From a virus, in IMG/VR virus record IMGVR_UViG_3300022821_001860, positions 1-30,018 of that record: a stretch of DNA of 30,018 nucleotides. One strand, written 5' to 3'. Shown here piece after piece: positions 22,193 to 29,665 of the stretch. The position numbers were made by a program, and so were the translations under genes. The notes beneath the pieces are model-generated. The model saw nothing but the letters and a program-made list of their open reading frames with translations, was not told where the DNA came from and made no database searches. Position 1 is the first letter of the stretch; each line of letters opens with the position of its first letter.

Positions 22193-22352
22193 GGGCGGAT
22201 TCCTTTCCTGTATCCATCGTGTGGCTAAGCACCACTCCCGCAAACAGGAACCACCCCCAGCCGCTGGTATTGTGTGAGGCCAGCCACCCGGCGATGGCAA
22301 CGCAGGCGATCGTACAAGTATTGGCGGCGATGAACATGAGCATGAATTTCAT
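22182..22352 (-). CDS. small two-helix membrane protein (56 aa)
   Basis: The ORF encodes MKFMLMFIAANTCTIACVAI with a first membrane segment (about residues 4-25), a short polar turn SHNTSGW, and a second hydrophobic segment GWFLFAGVVL (about 33-42). GAGG lies 7 bp upstream of the ATG. Small membrane proteins among phage early genes sometimes give superinfection exclusion or act as holins, but here no such role is shown. The ATG overlaps the preceding TGA. Confidence 0.6.
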   Translation of the reverse strand: MKFMLMFIAANTCTIACVAIAGWLASHNTSGWGWFLFAGVVLSHTMDTGKESAHAK

Positions 22353-22537
22353 TGCGTTTCCTCGTTGGTTGTTTCGTTCGCATCCCGCCCAGCACGCTCA
22401 CCGCGTCCCGCGCAACGTCGATGTTGCCCTTGTCGAGTTGCGCCACCGCGCGAGCGACGGGTGATCACGCTGACAGGGCTCATGAAAGCGATGACGCTTA
22501 CGTCCAGTGGCGGTGCGCCCAGATTTGCCGCTTTCAT
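22349..22537 (-). CDS. small ORF with conflicting coding signal (62 aa)
   Basis: The ORF begins MKAANLGAPPLDVSVIAFMS and ends RDANETTNEETQ, closing in an ATGA overlap with the membrane gene. The first 28 codons and last 12 have normal GC-rich third positions. In the middle, a different frame (VAQLDKGNIDVARDAVSVLG from a GTG) has the better third-position pattern. A compensated frameshift, a sequencing slip or overlapping genes could explain this. No family is recognised. Confidence 0.4.
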   Translation of the reverse strand: MKAANLGAPPLDVSVIAFMSPVSVITRRSRGGATRQGQHRRCAGRGERAGRDANETTNEETQ

Positions 22538-22541
22538 GGGC

Positions 22542-22553
22542 AGGATCGATCCT
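22542..22553. repeat. 12-bp perfect palindrome
   Basis: AGGATCGATCCT lies 5-16 bp upstream of the ATG at 22537 on the - strand. It is symmetrical without spacer and may be a protein site or chance. Confidence 0.5.
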
Positions 22554-22574
22554 AATTCCGCCAATGCGAATGCG

Positions 22575-22811
22575 TTAGCGGTGCGCCTGAGTTCTCCGAT
22601 TCGCTTCCATTTGCAGGGCGGCGACAAGCCAGCCCACGGCCACACTGTCGCCAAGCACCACCGCCACGCCGTCAATCTCGTGCGCGGGGGTGATGATGCG
22701 GACAATCTCGCGCCATGCGGCGATGGCGTCTTTGGATACCGTGCCTTCTAATTCGTCGATTCGCCGTTGTACCAAGCCCAGCACGGCCGCCTTTTTGATT
22801 CGATTAATCAT
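22575..22811 (-). CDS. small hypothetical protein (78 aa)
   Basis: The protein begins MINRIKKAAVLGLVQRRIDE and continues through DAIAAWREIVRIITPAHEID and VVLGDSVAVGWLVAALQME, so it is mostly helical with a basic start. GAGG lies 9 bp upstream. The ATG overlaps the previous TGA by 1 base (TGATG), which fits coupling. Its end lies 37 bp from the next start. No domain is recognised. Confidence 0.6.
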   Translation of the reverse strand: MINRIKKAAVLGLVQRRIDELEGTVSKDAIAAWREIVRIITPAHEIDGVAVVLGDSVAVGWLVAALQMEANRRTQAHR

Positions 22812-23269
22812 CAGATTGCCTCGCTTTCGCTGGTGTTCGTGGCATCAATCCGCGTCCGAATCATCCCCTTCGCACGCATCCGCGCGTGCCACTCGGCGGA
22901 ATCGCGGCAGCATCGTTTTGCGCTCGCGGAGTACGTGCCGTCGCTGCGTAAATCGAACATGCGTTCGCATTCGTGGCAGGGGCGGCGGAGTATTAGGGCC
23001 GGGTTGGTCATTGGGTGTTGCTTTCGTTGATAAATTTCCGATGCTTCCACACGCGCCCAGAGAATCCCGTAGCGGGGTCTGTGCGGCGTTCCGTTGTGCG
23101 GCGTCCATGAACGCACGTCGCCCCAGGCGTAATGGATTCGCCCCTCCACTCGCTCGCGACGGATGCTGTGCTGAATGTCGACGCAGTAGCAGTCGATGCC
23201 AGCCTCGGACCACGGCTGTGCCATGACGCCGCTTTTGTCGCACATGCTCACCATGATGGGCCGTGTCAC
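22811..23269 (-). CDS. truncated DNA cytosine methyltransferase-like N-terminus joined in frame to a Cys-rich protein
   Basis: GTG 23269 overlaps the upstream TGA (GTGA). Residues 1-60 resemble the start of phage DNA methyltransferase-like proteins: VSMCDKSGVMAQPW is like motif I, DCYCVDIQHS holds an acidic motif II residue (Asp31), and YAWGDVRSW holds Asp51. The catalytic Pro-Cys motif and the remainder are missing. From residue 87 (an ATG at 23011) the text changes to MTNPALILRRPCHECERMFD and KRCCRDSAEWHARMR, a possible zinc knuckle of 66 residues, which may be a separate gene. The methyltransferase part is probably inactive. Confidence 0.6.
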   Translation of the reverse strand: MTRPIMVSMCDKSGVMAQPWSEAGIDCYCVDIQHSIRRERVEGRIHYAWGDVRSWTPHNGTPHRPRYGILWARVEASEIYQRKQHPMTNPALILRRPCHECERMFDLRSDGTYSASAKRCCRDSAEWHARMRAKGMIRTRIDATNTSESEAI

Positions 23270-23559
23270 GCCGCCCCCTTCGCCACACTGGCGAGAAATG
23301 CCGCCGACGCCCATCCGTCGACCTGCGAAACCTTCGCGAGCCATGCGACTCGCCGACGACCTTCGCCGTCGCACAGGTCGCGGATGCGCTCGCTGTCCGC
23401 GTAAGCGGTCAGCAGTGTTGTTGCCGACAGCTTGGCCCGCCGTTTATCCGCCACGCCGAACCAGCGGCGGAACGCGGGCCACACGACGTGGACGCTCATG
23501 CCGCAGAATCGTGCGATGCCTGCGGTGTCGAAGATGATGTTGTCGAAAACGCTGTGCAT
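23266..23559 (-). CDS. hypothetical early protein (97 aa)
   Basis: The protein begins MHSVFDNIIFDTAGIARFCG, continues AFRRWFGVADKRRAKLSATT and ends WASAAFLASVAKGAA. It may be helical and DNA-binding, because AGIARFCGMSVHVVWPAFRRW resembles a helix-turn-helix (its parts AGIARFCG and VVWPAFRRW). GGAGGCAATCTG precedes the ATG. Both ends overlap neighbours by a few bases. The role is unknown. Confidence 0.6.
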   Translation of the reverse strand: MHSVFDNIIFDTAGIARFCGMSVHVVWPAFRRWFGVADKRRAKLSATTLLTAYADSERIRDLCDGEGRRRVAWLAKVSQVDGWASAAFLASVAKGAA

Positions 23560-23756
23560 CAGATTGCCTCCTTGGGTTTTCGTTTCGCTCTCACAATTTC
23601 GTCGCCGTCAGTCGTCCAGATGCCGCCGCTCAATCGCTCGGTCATGCGGGCGATGTGTGCCGCACTCTGCGCACTGGCGATAGACGATTGGGCGACCTGC
23701 TGAATCAGACTTTCGCCGCAGGTCGGTTTCTCTATGTTGGCATTGATTCGATGCAA
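23559..23756 (-). CDS. hypothetical early protein, TTG start (65 aa)
   Basis: The protein reads from TTG 23756 as MHRINANIEKPTCGESLIQQ with a helical middle SIASAQSAAHIARMTERLSG and a basic end RAKRKPKEAI. The TTG start is used because ATG 23760, which overlaps the primase-helicase stop, opens another frame with poor third-position composition. The stop overlaps the next ATG (TGATG). No family is recognised. Confidence 0.55.
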   Translation of the reverse strand: MHRINANIEKPTCGESLIQQVAQSSIASAQSAAHIARMTERLSGGIWTTDGDEIVRAKRKPKEAI

Positions 23757-25592
23757 TCATTGGTGGTCCTTCACAACGACGCCGTGCTCAGAAAAAGTGA
23801 GCGACTTGGGGTGAAACTCATAAGCGATTTTGGCACCCGTGCCGCGACCGTTTCGAGCCTTGGGAATGTGCATAACGCGGTTCGCGCTGACGCTTTCGCG
23901 CAGGTTCAATGTTGTGTTCATCACCGTGAAGTGTTCGTGTTCTGCGAGAAATCGCAGCCATATCACGGTTGGCGCGAACCGCGTGATGGACGCGCCGCCC
24001 GACACGTCGTCAAGCGTCGCGCCTTCCGCATGTTTCTTGGGGTGCGTCACCAACAACACGCTGCACTGGTGGCGCTTCGCGATCTGCTTTACCTTCGCGA
24101 TGAACTTGCGGTCGTCGATAAACTGCTTGTCAGTGCCGCCCGCGATTGAGATAGGGTCGATGCACACGATCCGTTTCCCGTTCGCTGCCTGGGCTTCGCA
24201 CCACGCCGCGAGCATGTCGTGCGTAACGTCGGCTTCATCCGACGGCTCGTGCAGGCATTCACCGAACGAATCCGCCCATTTTCGCGTGTGGTCGCGGTAC
24301 GCCAACGCTTCGTCGGGGCATTCCTCAATCCAGTCGGGATCGGTCATGCGGGCATCGCCGACACGCTGCGCAGTTGCGCGCTGCAGGTGATACTCTCGCC
24401 CGTCCTCAAGCATCATGGCGGCGACGGCGATTCCGTTTTCGTGCCAGTGTGCAAGGTTCTCCAATAGCCAAAACGATTTGGTCGCGCCGGGATTTCCGCA
24501 GATAACCGTGAGCGTGCCGGGCATCATCGCCTTCGTGCCTGCCGACAGTTGCGGCCACTTGAACGGGATCGCCTGAAACCGCCCTTCAATGATGTCCACG
24601 AGTCTTTTTTCGAGCATGTCGCTTGCCGACCGCATCGGCTGCGGAACGTCGGCGGGGATCATCGCGGGCGGCGTCGCGATGACGGATGGCTGCGGCGTGT
24701 AAAACTCGGTGCATCCCGCGACAGCCTTCTCGGTTGTGATTCGCCCGTAGGTTGTGCCACCCCGCTTGGCGTCCCATTTGGACCGCATCAGGCCCGACAT
24801 CCGGAACATCCGATCAACCCCGCCCGCGTTGCCTTGGCACCAGAACGCGAGAATCGAACACAGTGCCATGTCGGCGGCAGAATCGTCGCCGCCGTAATCG
24901 CCCGTGTTGCCACTCCACAGGCGTTCAAATTTATCGCCCTGCTTTGACCGTCTGATGTGTTCGATGATGTCTAGCGGGGCAGGAGACGCGACAGTGGGTC
25001 GTGTAGCGGGCTTTGGTCGCGGGACCGGCGCTTTTGAGAGCAGTGACCAGTACACCTTTGCCAACGCCTTGCCGCAGTCGTTGAGCGTACGACACGATGT
25101 CGCGATGTCGCCAGTGATCGTGAAAAACCGATCGTGGTCGTACATCTCGATTTCGCCGAAGCCATGCACGTCCTTCGTGCGGCACTTCGCGCCGGGCTTC
25201 GCGCCGATACCGATGATCTTGACGCCGTTGCCCGACGGGCTGACCTCGGTGTATGTGGCAAGCGAGTCGATGATTGCCTGTGCCTCGGGCGCAATCGCAC
25301 CGTCGACAATGCAGTCGTCGAGATCGACGCCGACATACGCGTCGTCGGGGCTGAACACAAACCCGATCCCCGCATAGTCGCCAGCCTCGAACGCCGCCAG
25401 CGCATCGGCGTACGTTGCCCATGTTTCAGCCGATGTGCTGTCGGCGCGGCCCTGGCCGTCGACGCGCATCGGCACCTTGGTGGGCTTACCGCCGCGATCC
25501 TCGATTGACCAGCAAACCCACTGCGGCCGACCGCGCAGTGATGCGGGAATGTTGTCCACACGTTTCAGGAGCGTGTCGTCGCGAACGATCAT
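23757..25592 (-). CDS. primase-polymerase / helicase fusion (NrS-1-like)
   Basis: The 611-residue protein combines two replication enzymes. Residues about 1-185 are like archaeo-eukaryotic primases: GVDLDD gives the Asp90/Asp92 metal pair, SPSGNGVKI is at 118-126, and EIEMYDHDRFFTITG at 148-161. Residues about 215-295 (SGNTGDYGGDDSAADMAL, KWD, GRITTEKAV) match the helical bundle domain next to NrS-1-type polymerases. Residues about 345-600 form a RecA-like helicase core, with Walker A CGNPGATKS at 365-373 and Walker B RIVCIDPIS at 474-482. It would start and unwind DNA in the replisome. Its start overlaps the initiator gene stop by 4 bp. Confidence 0.88.
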   Translation of the reverse strand: MIVRDDTLLKRVDNIPASLRGRPQWVCWSIEDRGGKPTKVPMRVDGQGRADSTSAETWATYADALAAFEAGDYAGIGFVFSPDDAYVGVDLDDCIVDGAIAPEAQAIIDSLATYTEVSPSGNGVKIIGIGAKPGAKCRTKDVHGFGEIEMYDHDRFFTITGDIATSCRTLNDCGKALAKVYWSLLSKAPVPRPKPATRPTVASPAPLDIIEHIRRSKQGDKFERLWSGNTGDYGGDDSAADMALCSILAFWCQGNAGGVDRMFRMSGLMRSKWDAKRGGTTYGRITTEKAVAGCTEFYTPQPSVIATPPAMIPADVPQPMRSASDMLEKRLVDIIEGRFQAIPFKWPQLSAGTKAMMPGTLTVICGNPGATKSFWLLENLAHWHENGIAVAAMMLEDGREYHLQRATAQRVGDARMTDPDWIEECPDEALAYRDHTRKWADSFGECLHEPSDEADVTHDMLAAWCEAQAANGKRIVCIDPISIAGGTDKQFIDDRKFIAKVKQIAKRHQCSVLLVTHPKKHAEGATLDDVSGGASITRFAPTVIWLRFLAEHEHFTVMNTTLNLRESVSANRVMHIPKARNGRGTGAKIAYEFHPKSLTFSEHGVVVKDHQ

Positions 25593-26410
25593 GCGGCACC
25601 CCCCGACCCGCCGAACGCGGCCAATGCTTCGTCGTCGTCAAAATCGCGGCACTCCACCGTGTCGGCGTCTTTGGCGTCCCGCTTTGCGTACTTGCCGCCG
25701 TCGTTTGCACGCGACAGCCAGCCGCTTAGGAACTTGAGCATGCCGCGAGATGTCTTGCGCTTCGTGGGGTTATCACGGGTCCATTGCAGGGCTTTGCGGC
25801 ACTCTGCCGCCACGTCCATGTCTGGAAACGCGTCTTCCCATTCGGCGACTTTGCCGCGATTTAACGTCCACTGGCGATCTTCGCCTTTACATGGGAACGT
25901 CAAAACGGGATCAGGTTCCGCAGCCGCTTGCGGCTCGGAACAGGAATCGACTGCGCCTTCGTCTCCGACCGCGCCTCTCGCCTCTCGACTCTCGACTCCG
26001 ACTCCGACTCCGACTCCGACTAAGTGCGCAGATGCTACGCATGTGCTGCGCATCTGCGTAGCATCTGCTGCGCACGAAGCCGTTTGCGGCGGCTCAGGCC
26101 ACTTACTGACCTTCGCGCGGAGTTGTTGGCGGAAATCGAGTAGCTCTAGGTACTGCTTGCCGCGAATGTCGTAGAGACGGACGAGCCCGGCTGCGGCACA
26201 TTGGCCAAGGCAGCGTTGCACGTTGGAATCTCGCATTCGATCCAGACACAAGGGGTACAATTCGGCTCTCAATACCGCTGTCCGCGCGTCGAAGCGCCCG
26301 TAGTCGTCCACCTTGGACATCAGGCGTCGGTAAAACACCTCTGATTCCCAATCGAGCGCGTTTACGCGATCGCTTGTAATGATGCCTTCTCTAAGAATCC
26401 TGTTGGGCAT
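25589..26410 (-). CDS. phage replication initiator (winged-helix replisome organizer-like)
   Basis: The 273-residue protein begins MPNRILREGIITSDRVNALD and then SEVFYRRLMSKVDDYGRFDA, the N-terminal winged-helix pattern of phage replisome organizer proteins. A variable centre (residues about 105-165) is low complexity and includes a GV repeat. The C-terminal half contains LQWTRDNPTKRKTSRGMLKFLSGWL (parts ALQWTRDNPTKR and GMLKFLSGWLSRAND), like the end of such initiators. It couples to the primase-helicase. The centre encodes the repeat cluster that looks like an origin. DNA binding at that cluster is inferred from lambda O-type precedent. Confidence 0.75.
   Translation of the reverse strand: MPNRILREGIITSDRVNALDWESEVFYRRLMSKVDDYGRFDARTAVLRAELYPLCLDRMRDSNVQRCLGQCAAAGLVRLYDIRGKQYLELLDFRQQLRAKVSKWPEPPQTASCAADATQMRSTCVASAHLVGVGVGVGVESREARGAVGDEGAVDSCSEPQAAAEPDPVLTFPCKGEDRQWTLNRGKVAEWEDAFPDMDVAAECRKALQWTRDNPTKRKTSRGMLKFLSGWLSRANDGGKYAKRDAKDADTVECRDFDDDEALAAFGGSGGAA
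25994..26068. repeat. origin-like repeat cluster inside the initiator gene
   Basis: GACTCC occurs four times in tandem (25994-26017), with related CTCTCG/ACTCTCG units before it and GACTAA after. Next come GCAGATGCTACGCA (26028-26041) and its exact inverse TGCGTAGCATCTGC (26055-26068), 13 bp apart. The octamer GCATCTGC occurs at 26050-26057 and 26061-26068, spaced 11 bp, and as its inverse at 26028-26035. Tandem units plus dyad in an initiator gene fits a lambda-like origin. Confidence 0.65.
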
Positions 26411-26505
26411 GTCGTCTCCTTACGACGTTTATCAGTCCGTGGGTGGAATGCTCCCGGGCGGCTTTCGCCGACCGGGAGACAGCTAGTCCGTGACCAGCAA
26501 CAGCA
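26411..26505. other. intergenic region with GAAA-capped hairpin
   Basis: No gene is seen. The - strand transcript can form CTCCCGG-x-CGGC around GAAA (26451-26478, arms complementary with one mismatch). The loop reads GAAA in the - strand transcript with closing C-G, a stable GNRA-type cap. No U-run follows. It could slow decay of one side of the mRNA or pause transcription between the SSB-like gene and the initiator gene. Confidence 0.6.
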
Positions 26506-27255
26506 TCAAAATGGGATGCACTTGTCGGCGACCTCTTGCCAGTCAACGGCGGTGAAGTCGTCGTATCCTCGCCCTGACGAGGCCGCGACTTCGGCGCACG
26601 CTTCTTCCCATTCCGCAGTGCGCTTTTCGTCGGTGATGTTTGACGACTGGTACACCGCCCACGCGTCCTCCATCGTCGTTGCGATGCGGCGTTCCTTGGT
26701 GGCCGTAGCCGATCCACCTGGCGACGGCGCGGCCTTCGCAGCGGGACGCGGTGCCGATGGTGGCCACGATGGCGCGGGCGCGCTCTTCGCCTTGACGCCA
26801 CCCAACGCGCGAAGGGCTGAACCGAATCGGCTGTCGAGTGTCTTCGCGGTCGACGTTTCAACCTTCGCGATACCGCCGCCGCCCTGATAGTCGAACGGGT
26901 TGACCCACTCGACGCGGAACTGCATCTTCCCCTTGTATTCCTCGCCCTTGACGACGACCTGGCACGCAACGCCGGGAAGCCATTCGGTCGCGAGCGTTTC
27001 AAACTTGCAGTCCCAGCCGATGGAGTCGCGCAGCGATTCGACGTTCTTGTCGATGAGCGTTCCGTCTTTCTTGACGACCCACACGGTCCCGTACACCTCG
27101 AATGCGTAGCCGCTCCAATCCTGAAACTCGCCATCGACGAGCATGTCGATGATGTCAAACTTCATTTGGACGCCGATAGCGCCGCTGTCCGGTTCCGCGA
27201 CGCCGATCTCGACGACGTTCGCGCGAAAGATTCCTTCACGATCAATCCGTGGCAT
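26506..27255 (-). CDS. SSB-like / DUF669-like recombination accessory protein
   Basis: ATG 27255 is chosen because GGAGGCAACC precedes it; a longer ORF upstream lacks this. The 249-residue protein has an N-terminal beta domain (residues about 1-125): GIFRANVVEIGVAEPDSG, IGVQMKFDIIDM, SGYAFEVYGTVWVV, VEWVNPFDY. A Pro/Ala-rich linker (about 160-190) and an acidic helical C-terminus that ends DKCIPF follow. An OB-like domain plus acidic or aromatic tail suggests a single-stranded DNA-binding protein. It lies beside a Sak4-like ATPase and exonuclease, a group that usually works with such a protein. The family name is tentative. Confidence 0.55.
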   Translation of the reverse strand: MPRIDREGIFRANVVEIGVAEPDSGAIGVQMKFDIIDMLVDGEFQDWSGYAFEVYGTVWVVKKDGTLIDKNVESLRDSIGWDCKFETLATEWLPGVACQVVVKGEEYKGKMQFRVEWVNPFDYQGGGGIAKVETSTAKTLDSRFGSALRALGGVKAKSAPAPSWPPSAPRPAAKAAPSPGGSATATKERRIATTMEDAWAVYQSSNITDEKRTAEWEEACAEVAASSGRGYDDFTAVDWQEVADKCIPF

Positions 27256-27265
27256 GGTTGCCTCC

Positions 27266-28105
27266 TTACTTGCTGTTGTTGGTCTGGAACAGGTAACGCC
27301 AGATGGCCGGGTCGCCCTCGTCGTAGGGCATTGACTCGACACGTTCATCAGGCGCGTGGTTGTCGCGAGACTTCGCGACGTGCGTTGGCAGTTCTTTCAG
27401 GTAGATGGCGCGCGATCCGTGGCCCGTCGCCTTGCCCTCTTTGGTACTCACGTCATACAGCACGGCCAACAGGTGGTCGGCCCACTCTTTGACCTTTTCG
27501 CGAACGCTGTGTTTATTCGCCTGGTACAGACGCGGCTCATAGCGAAGGAAGTCTTCGCCGTGCGGGTTGGGCACGCTCGCTTTAGTTTCGTGCGCGATCA
27601 GTACGACATCGCGGCCAGCACGAACATGCGTGTCCAGATCGGTGAGCAGCGACAGAATCGTTTCGTACAGGCGGCGGTAACCTTTGCCGAATCCGCCGTC
27701 GACATCTTCGATCTTGTCTTTGCCCGCTTCCTCGCATACGTGGACAGCCGCCATGTCTTCGACCTTCGACAGCGAGTCGATAACCACCACGTCGTGATCG
27801 GCCCACAGCGAATCGCTGCACAACGCGGCGCGAACATCGGCGAACGTCTGCAAGTGTTTCGACTCAACGCGATCCACCGCAAGGCGATTTGTGCCGCTCT
27901 CAACGTCAAGGAAAAGGGGGCGCTTGCCGATCTCGGTCAAGAGCGAGACAAGAGTCGTTTTGCCAATGCCGCCGCTGCCGTACAGGACGACGCGTTGCGG
28001 CGACGTCACGATGCCGCTGCCGACCTCGAACGCGCGGATGGATGGCCTGGCACCCGGTGGTGGCGGTGGTGCCCTAAAGGGTTTCGGTGCTGCTGTTGCC
28101 GTCAT
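27266..28105 (-). CDS. Sak4-like AAA ATPase (phage recombinase)
   Basis: Starting at MTATAAPKPF, the 279-residue protein has a short Pro-rich beginning, Walker A GSGGIGKTT at 43-51, FLDVES at 65-70 and Walker B VVVID at 106-110. It has the RecA-like single-domain plan of Sak4 / AAA_24 proteins, which promote annealing or strand exchange. GGAG lies 7 bp upstream of ATG 28105, and the start lies inside the exonuclease 3' end. With the SSB-like and nuclease genes it forms a recombination module. Confidence 0.8.
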   Translation of the reverse strand: MTATAAPKPFRAPPPPPGARPSIRAFEVGSGIVTSPQRVVLYGSGGIGKTTLVSLLTEIGKRPLFLDVESGTNRLAVDRVESKHLQTFADVRAALCSDSLWADHDVVVIDSLSKVEDMAAVHVCEEAGKDKIEDVDGGFGKGYRRLYETILSLLTDLDTHVRAGRDVVLIAHETKASVPNPHGEDFLRYEPRLYQANKHSVREKVKEWADHLLAVLYDVSTKEGKATGHGSRAIYLKELPTHVAKSRDNHAPDERVESMPYDEGDPAIWRYLFQTNNSK

Positions 28106-29186
28106 CGTCAATCTCCAATTCGGGGTGTACGTTGGTGTCAATCGCATAGCCTGCCGGTACACCCGTGGCCGGGTCAGGCGTCGCGCTCTCTGAACAAATC
28201 GTGAAGTATTCGCAGCGGTAAGGCGACAGGCACGCCGATGTGTTGCGGAAGTGCCGGCCGTGCCGCTGCGCGTCGCGGATCATCTGGCCGATCTGCCATA
28301 ACTCCGATTCAAACTCGGCAAGGTCCGCGTCGAGTCGCGGAATCTCCTGCCGTTGAAAGTAGTATTCGGGGCGGTCGCCGATGTCGGCGGTGAGGCGGTC
28401 GCCGTACTCTCGCGGTGACTCGTTTCGCGTCACGAGCCTGTGGCCATCAGCGGCAGACGCGCTTTGCTTCCACTTGCCGTTTGCGTTCTTGACGCGTTCG
28501 TTGTCCGCGTCGAGAACGATCTTGACGCCATCAGCATCAGGTGCAGGGATGGTGTGAGGGCGCGTTGCGGGCTTGCGTGTCACGTCGTAAATGACTGTCT
28601 GAACATCGTGGCCCAGCCGACGCGCGGCGAGCATGTACATGCTGATTTGCTGGTCGATGCGAAGCCGCATCCAGTAGTCAGAACCGGGCGTAATGTCGAC
28701 GCCACACGTCTTGTATTCTTGAACCGCGAGCCGACCGTCAGGCAGCTTGACAATGCGGTCGATCTTGCCCGCGACTTTGAACGTGCGAGACGATGCGCCG
28801 GTGTCAGGATTCGCAAGCGGCAGGATGAACGCCTGCTCAGTCGCGACAACCTCGAAGCGATCTTCGGACCATCGCCACACATGAGCCGCGAGCAGGCGAA
28901 TCACCTTTTCGCATTCGGTCGCCCATTCGTGCGAGTCTGCCCACGATGGCGTGATGGCGTACTCGGCGCGAATCATGTCGCACACGTCGTCGAGATCGTC
29001 GCCCAGGTCGACACGCTCAAGTCCGTAGTGAAACCACTGACCCATGCGAAGCGGCTGCGACTTGGTATCGCGTTGCAGGCCGACCTCGTATCGGAAATAA
29101 TGCTTCCGCATACACTGCTTTGCACACGTCATTCGTGAGTGCGTGAGTAGCGACGTTTTGTGTTGCGCGATTGGTAGTGCGATCAT
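28074..29186 (-). CDS. PD-(D/E)XK exonuclease with Fe-S cluster (Cas4/AddB-type)
   Basis: The 370-residue protein contains VAGKIDRIV (Asp143) and LAVQEYKTC (Glu157, Lys159), the PD-(D/E)XK catalytic set, followed by a DQQISMY motif (QxxxY-like). Cys21 and Cys25 (TCAKQC) near the N-terminus, and Cys319, Cys325 and Cys331 (ACLSPYRCEYFTIC) near the C-terminus, resemble the split four-cysteine [4Fe-4S] site of Cas4, AddB and phage nucleases. It would resect DNA ends for the Sak4-like recombinase. AGGG lies 8 bp upstream of ATG 29186. The end overlaps the recombinase start by 32 bp. Confidence 0.85.
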   Translation of the reverse strand: MIALPIAQHKTSLLTHSRMTCAKQCMRKHYFRYEVGLQRDTKSQPLRMGQWFHYGLERVDLGDDLDDVCDMIRAEYAITPSWADSHEWATECEKVIRLLAAHVWRWSEDRFEVVATEQAFILPLANPDTGASSRTFKVAGKIDRIVKLPDGRLAVQEYKTCGVDITPGSDYWMRLRIDQQISMYMLAARRLGHDVQTVIYDVTRKPATRPHTIPAPDADGVKIVLDADNERVKNANGKWKQSASAADGHRLVTRNESPREYGDRLTADIGDRPEYYFQRQEIPRLDADLAEFESELWQIGQMIRDAQRHGRHFRNTSACLSPYRCEYFTICSESATPDPATGVPAGYAIDTNVHPELEIDDDGNSSTETL

Positions 29187-29266
29187 TGTTCTGCCCTTTG
29201 CGTTTCCAAAATCAACCGGTACTCAATCTCCCCCTTCGGCGCTTGTTTTCACTTTTTTGTATTCGC

Positions 29267-29665
29267 TCACTTCGCACCCCCCGCCACGATCGCCAGCACC
29301 GCCCAGCAGACAAAGATGCCCAGCACCAGCACCGCCCATCGCGCCACGTTCCGCAGCATCGCGGCTGAGTCGCCCGCGTCGGCGTCGTCGGAGGGAACGG
29401 GTCGCTGTGGGCCTACTGCGGGATCGTCTTCGCAGGGCCGAACGTCGTCGGGCATGATGTGTTGCGCGTACTCGCCTTGGCCGGTCGTGACCAGCGGCAC
29501 GACCTCGTCCAGCACTTCGTCGATGTGCGCCTCCATCTGTTCGTCGAGCGGCGGCGCGGATTTCGCTCTCTCGATCAGTTCGTCGAGTTTCGCGGATGAG
29601 ATACCGCGCTTTGCAGCTTCTGCGTAGCGGTCGTATTTCGCGGGGTTGTGATTTCTTGCGACCAT
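29267..29665 (-). CDS. tail-anchored small protein (132 aa)
   Basis: The start MVARNHNPAKYDRYAEAAKR follows a GGAGGCAATC ribosome site. The middle is acidic and helical (DEQMEAHIDEVLDEVVPLV), followed by a Pro/Asp/Ser-rich stretch. The last about 22 residues (WAVLVLGIFVCWAVLAIVAG) form a membrane helix near the C-terminus, so the protein is probably anchored with most of its length in the cytoplasm. No family is recognised. A gap of 80 bp to the next gene is empty of ORFs. Confidence 0.6.
   Translation of the reverse strand: MVARNHNPAKYDRYAEAAKRGISSAKLDELIERAKSAPPLDEQMEAHIDEVLDEVVPLVTTGQGEYAQHIMPDDVRPCEDDPAVGPQRPVPSDDADAGDSAAMLRNVARWAVLVLGIFVCWAVLAIVAGGAK

Noticed and set aside
21490-22464. 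324-codon + strand ORF over the resolvase region
   Set aside because: Antisense to the RuvC-like gene and two small genes with clear ribosome sites; no domain visible.
23571-23760. 50-codon frame from ATG 23760 with CxxC, coupled to the primase stop
   Set aside because: Third-position base use is poor compared with the TTG frame, and the stop falls inside the neighbouring gene.
25981-26020. Tandem GACTCC units as a CRISPR-like array
   Set aside because: Units are 6 bp, have no spacers and lie within a gene; they fit iterons or simple repeats.
27356-28204. 282-codon + strand ORF over the Sak4-like gene
   Set aside because: Antisense shadow; the - strand has Walker motifs.
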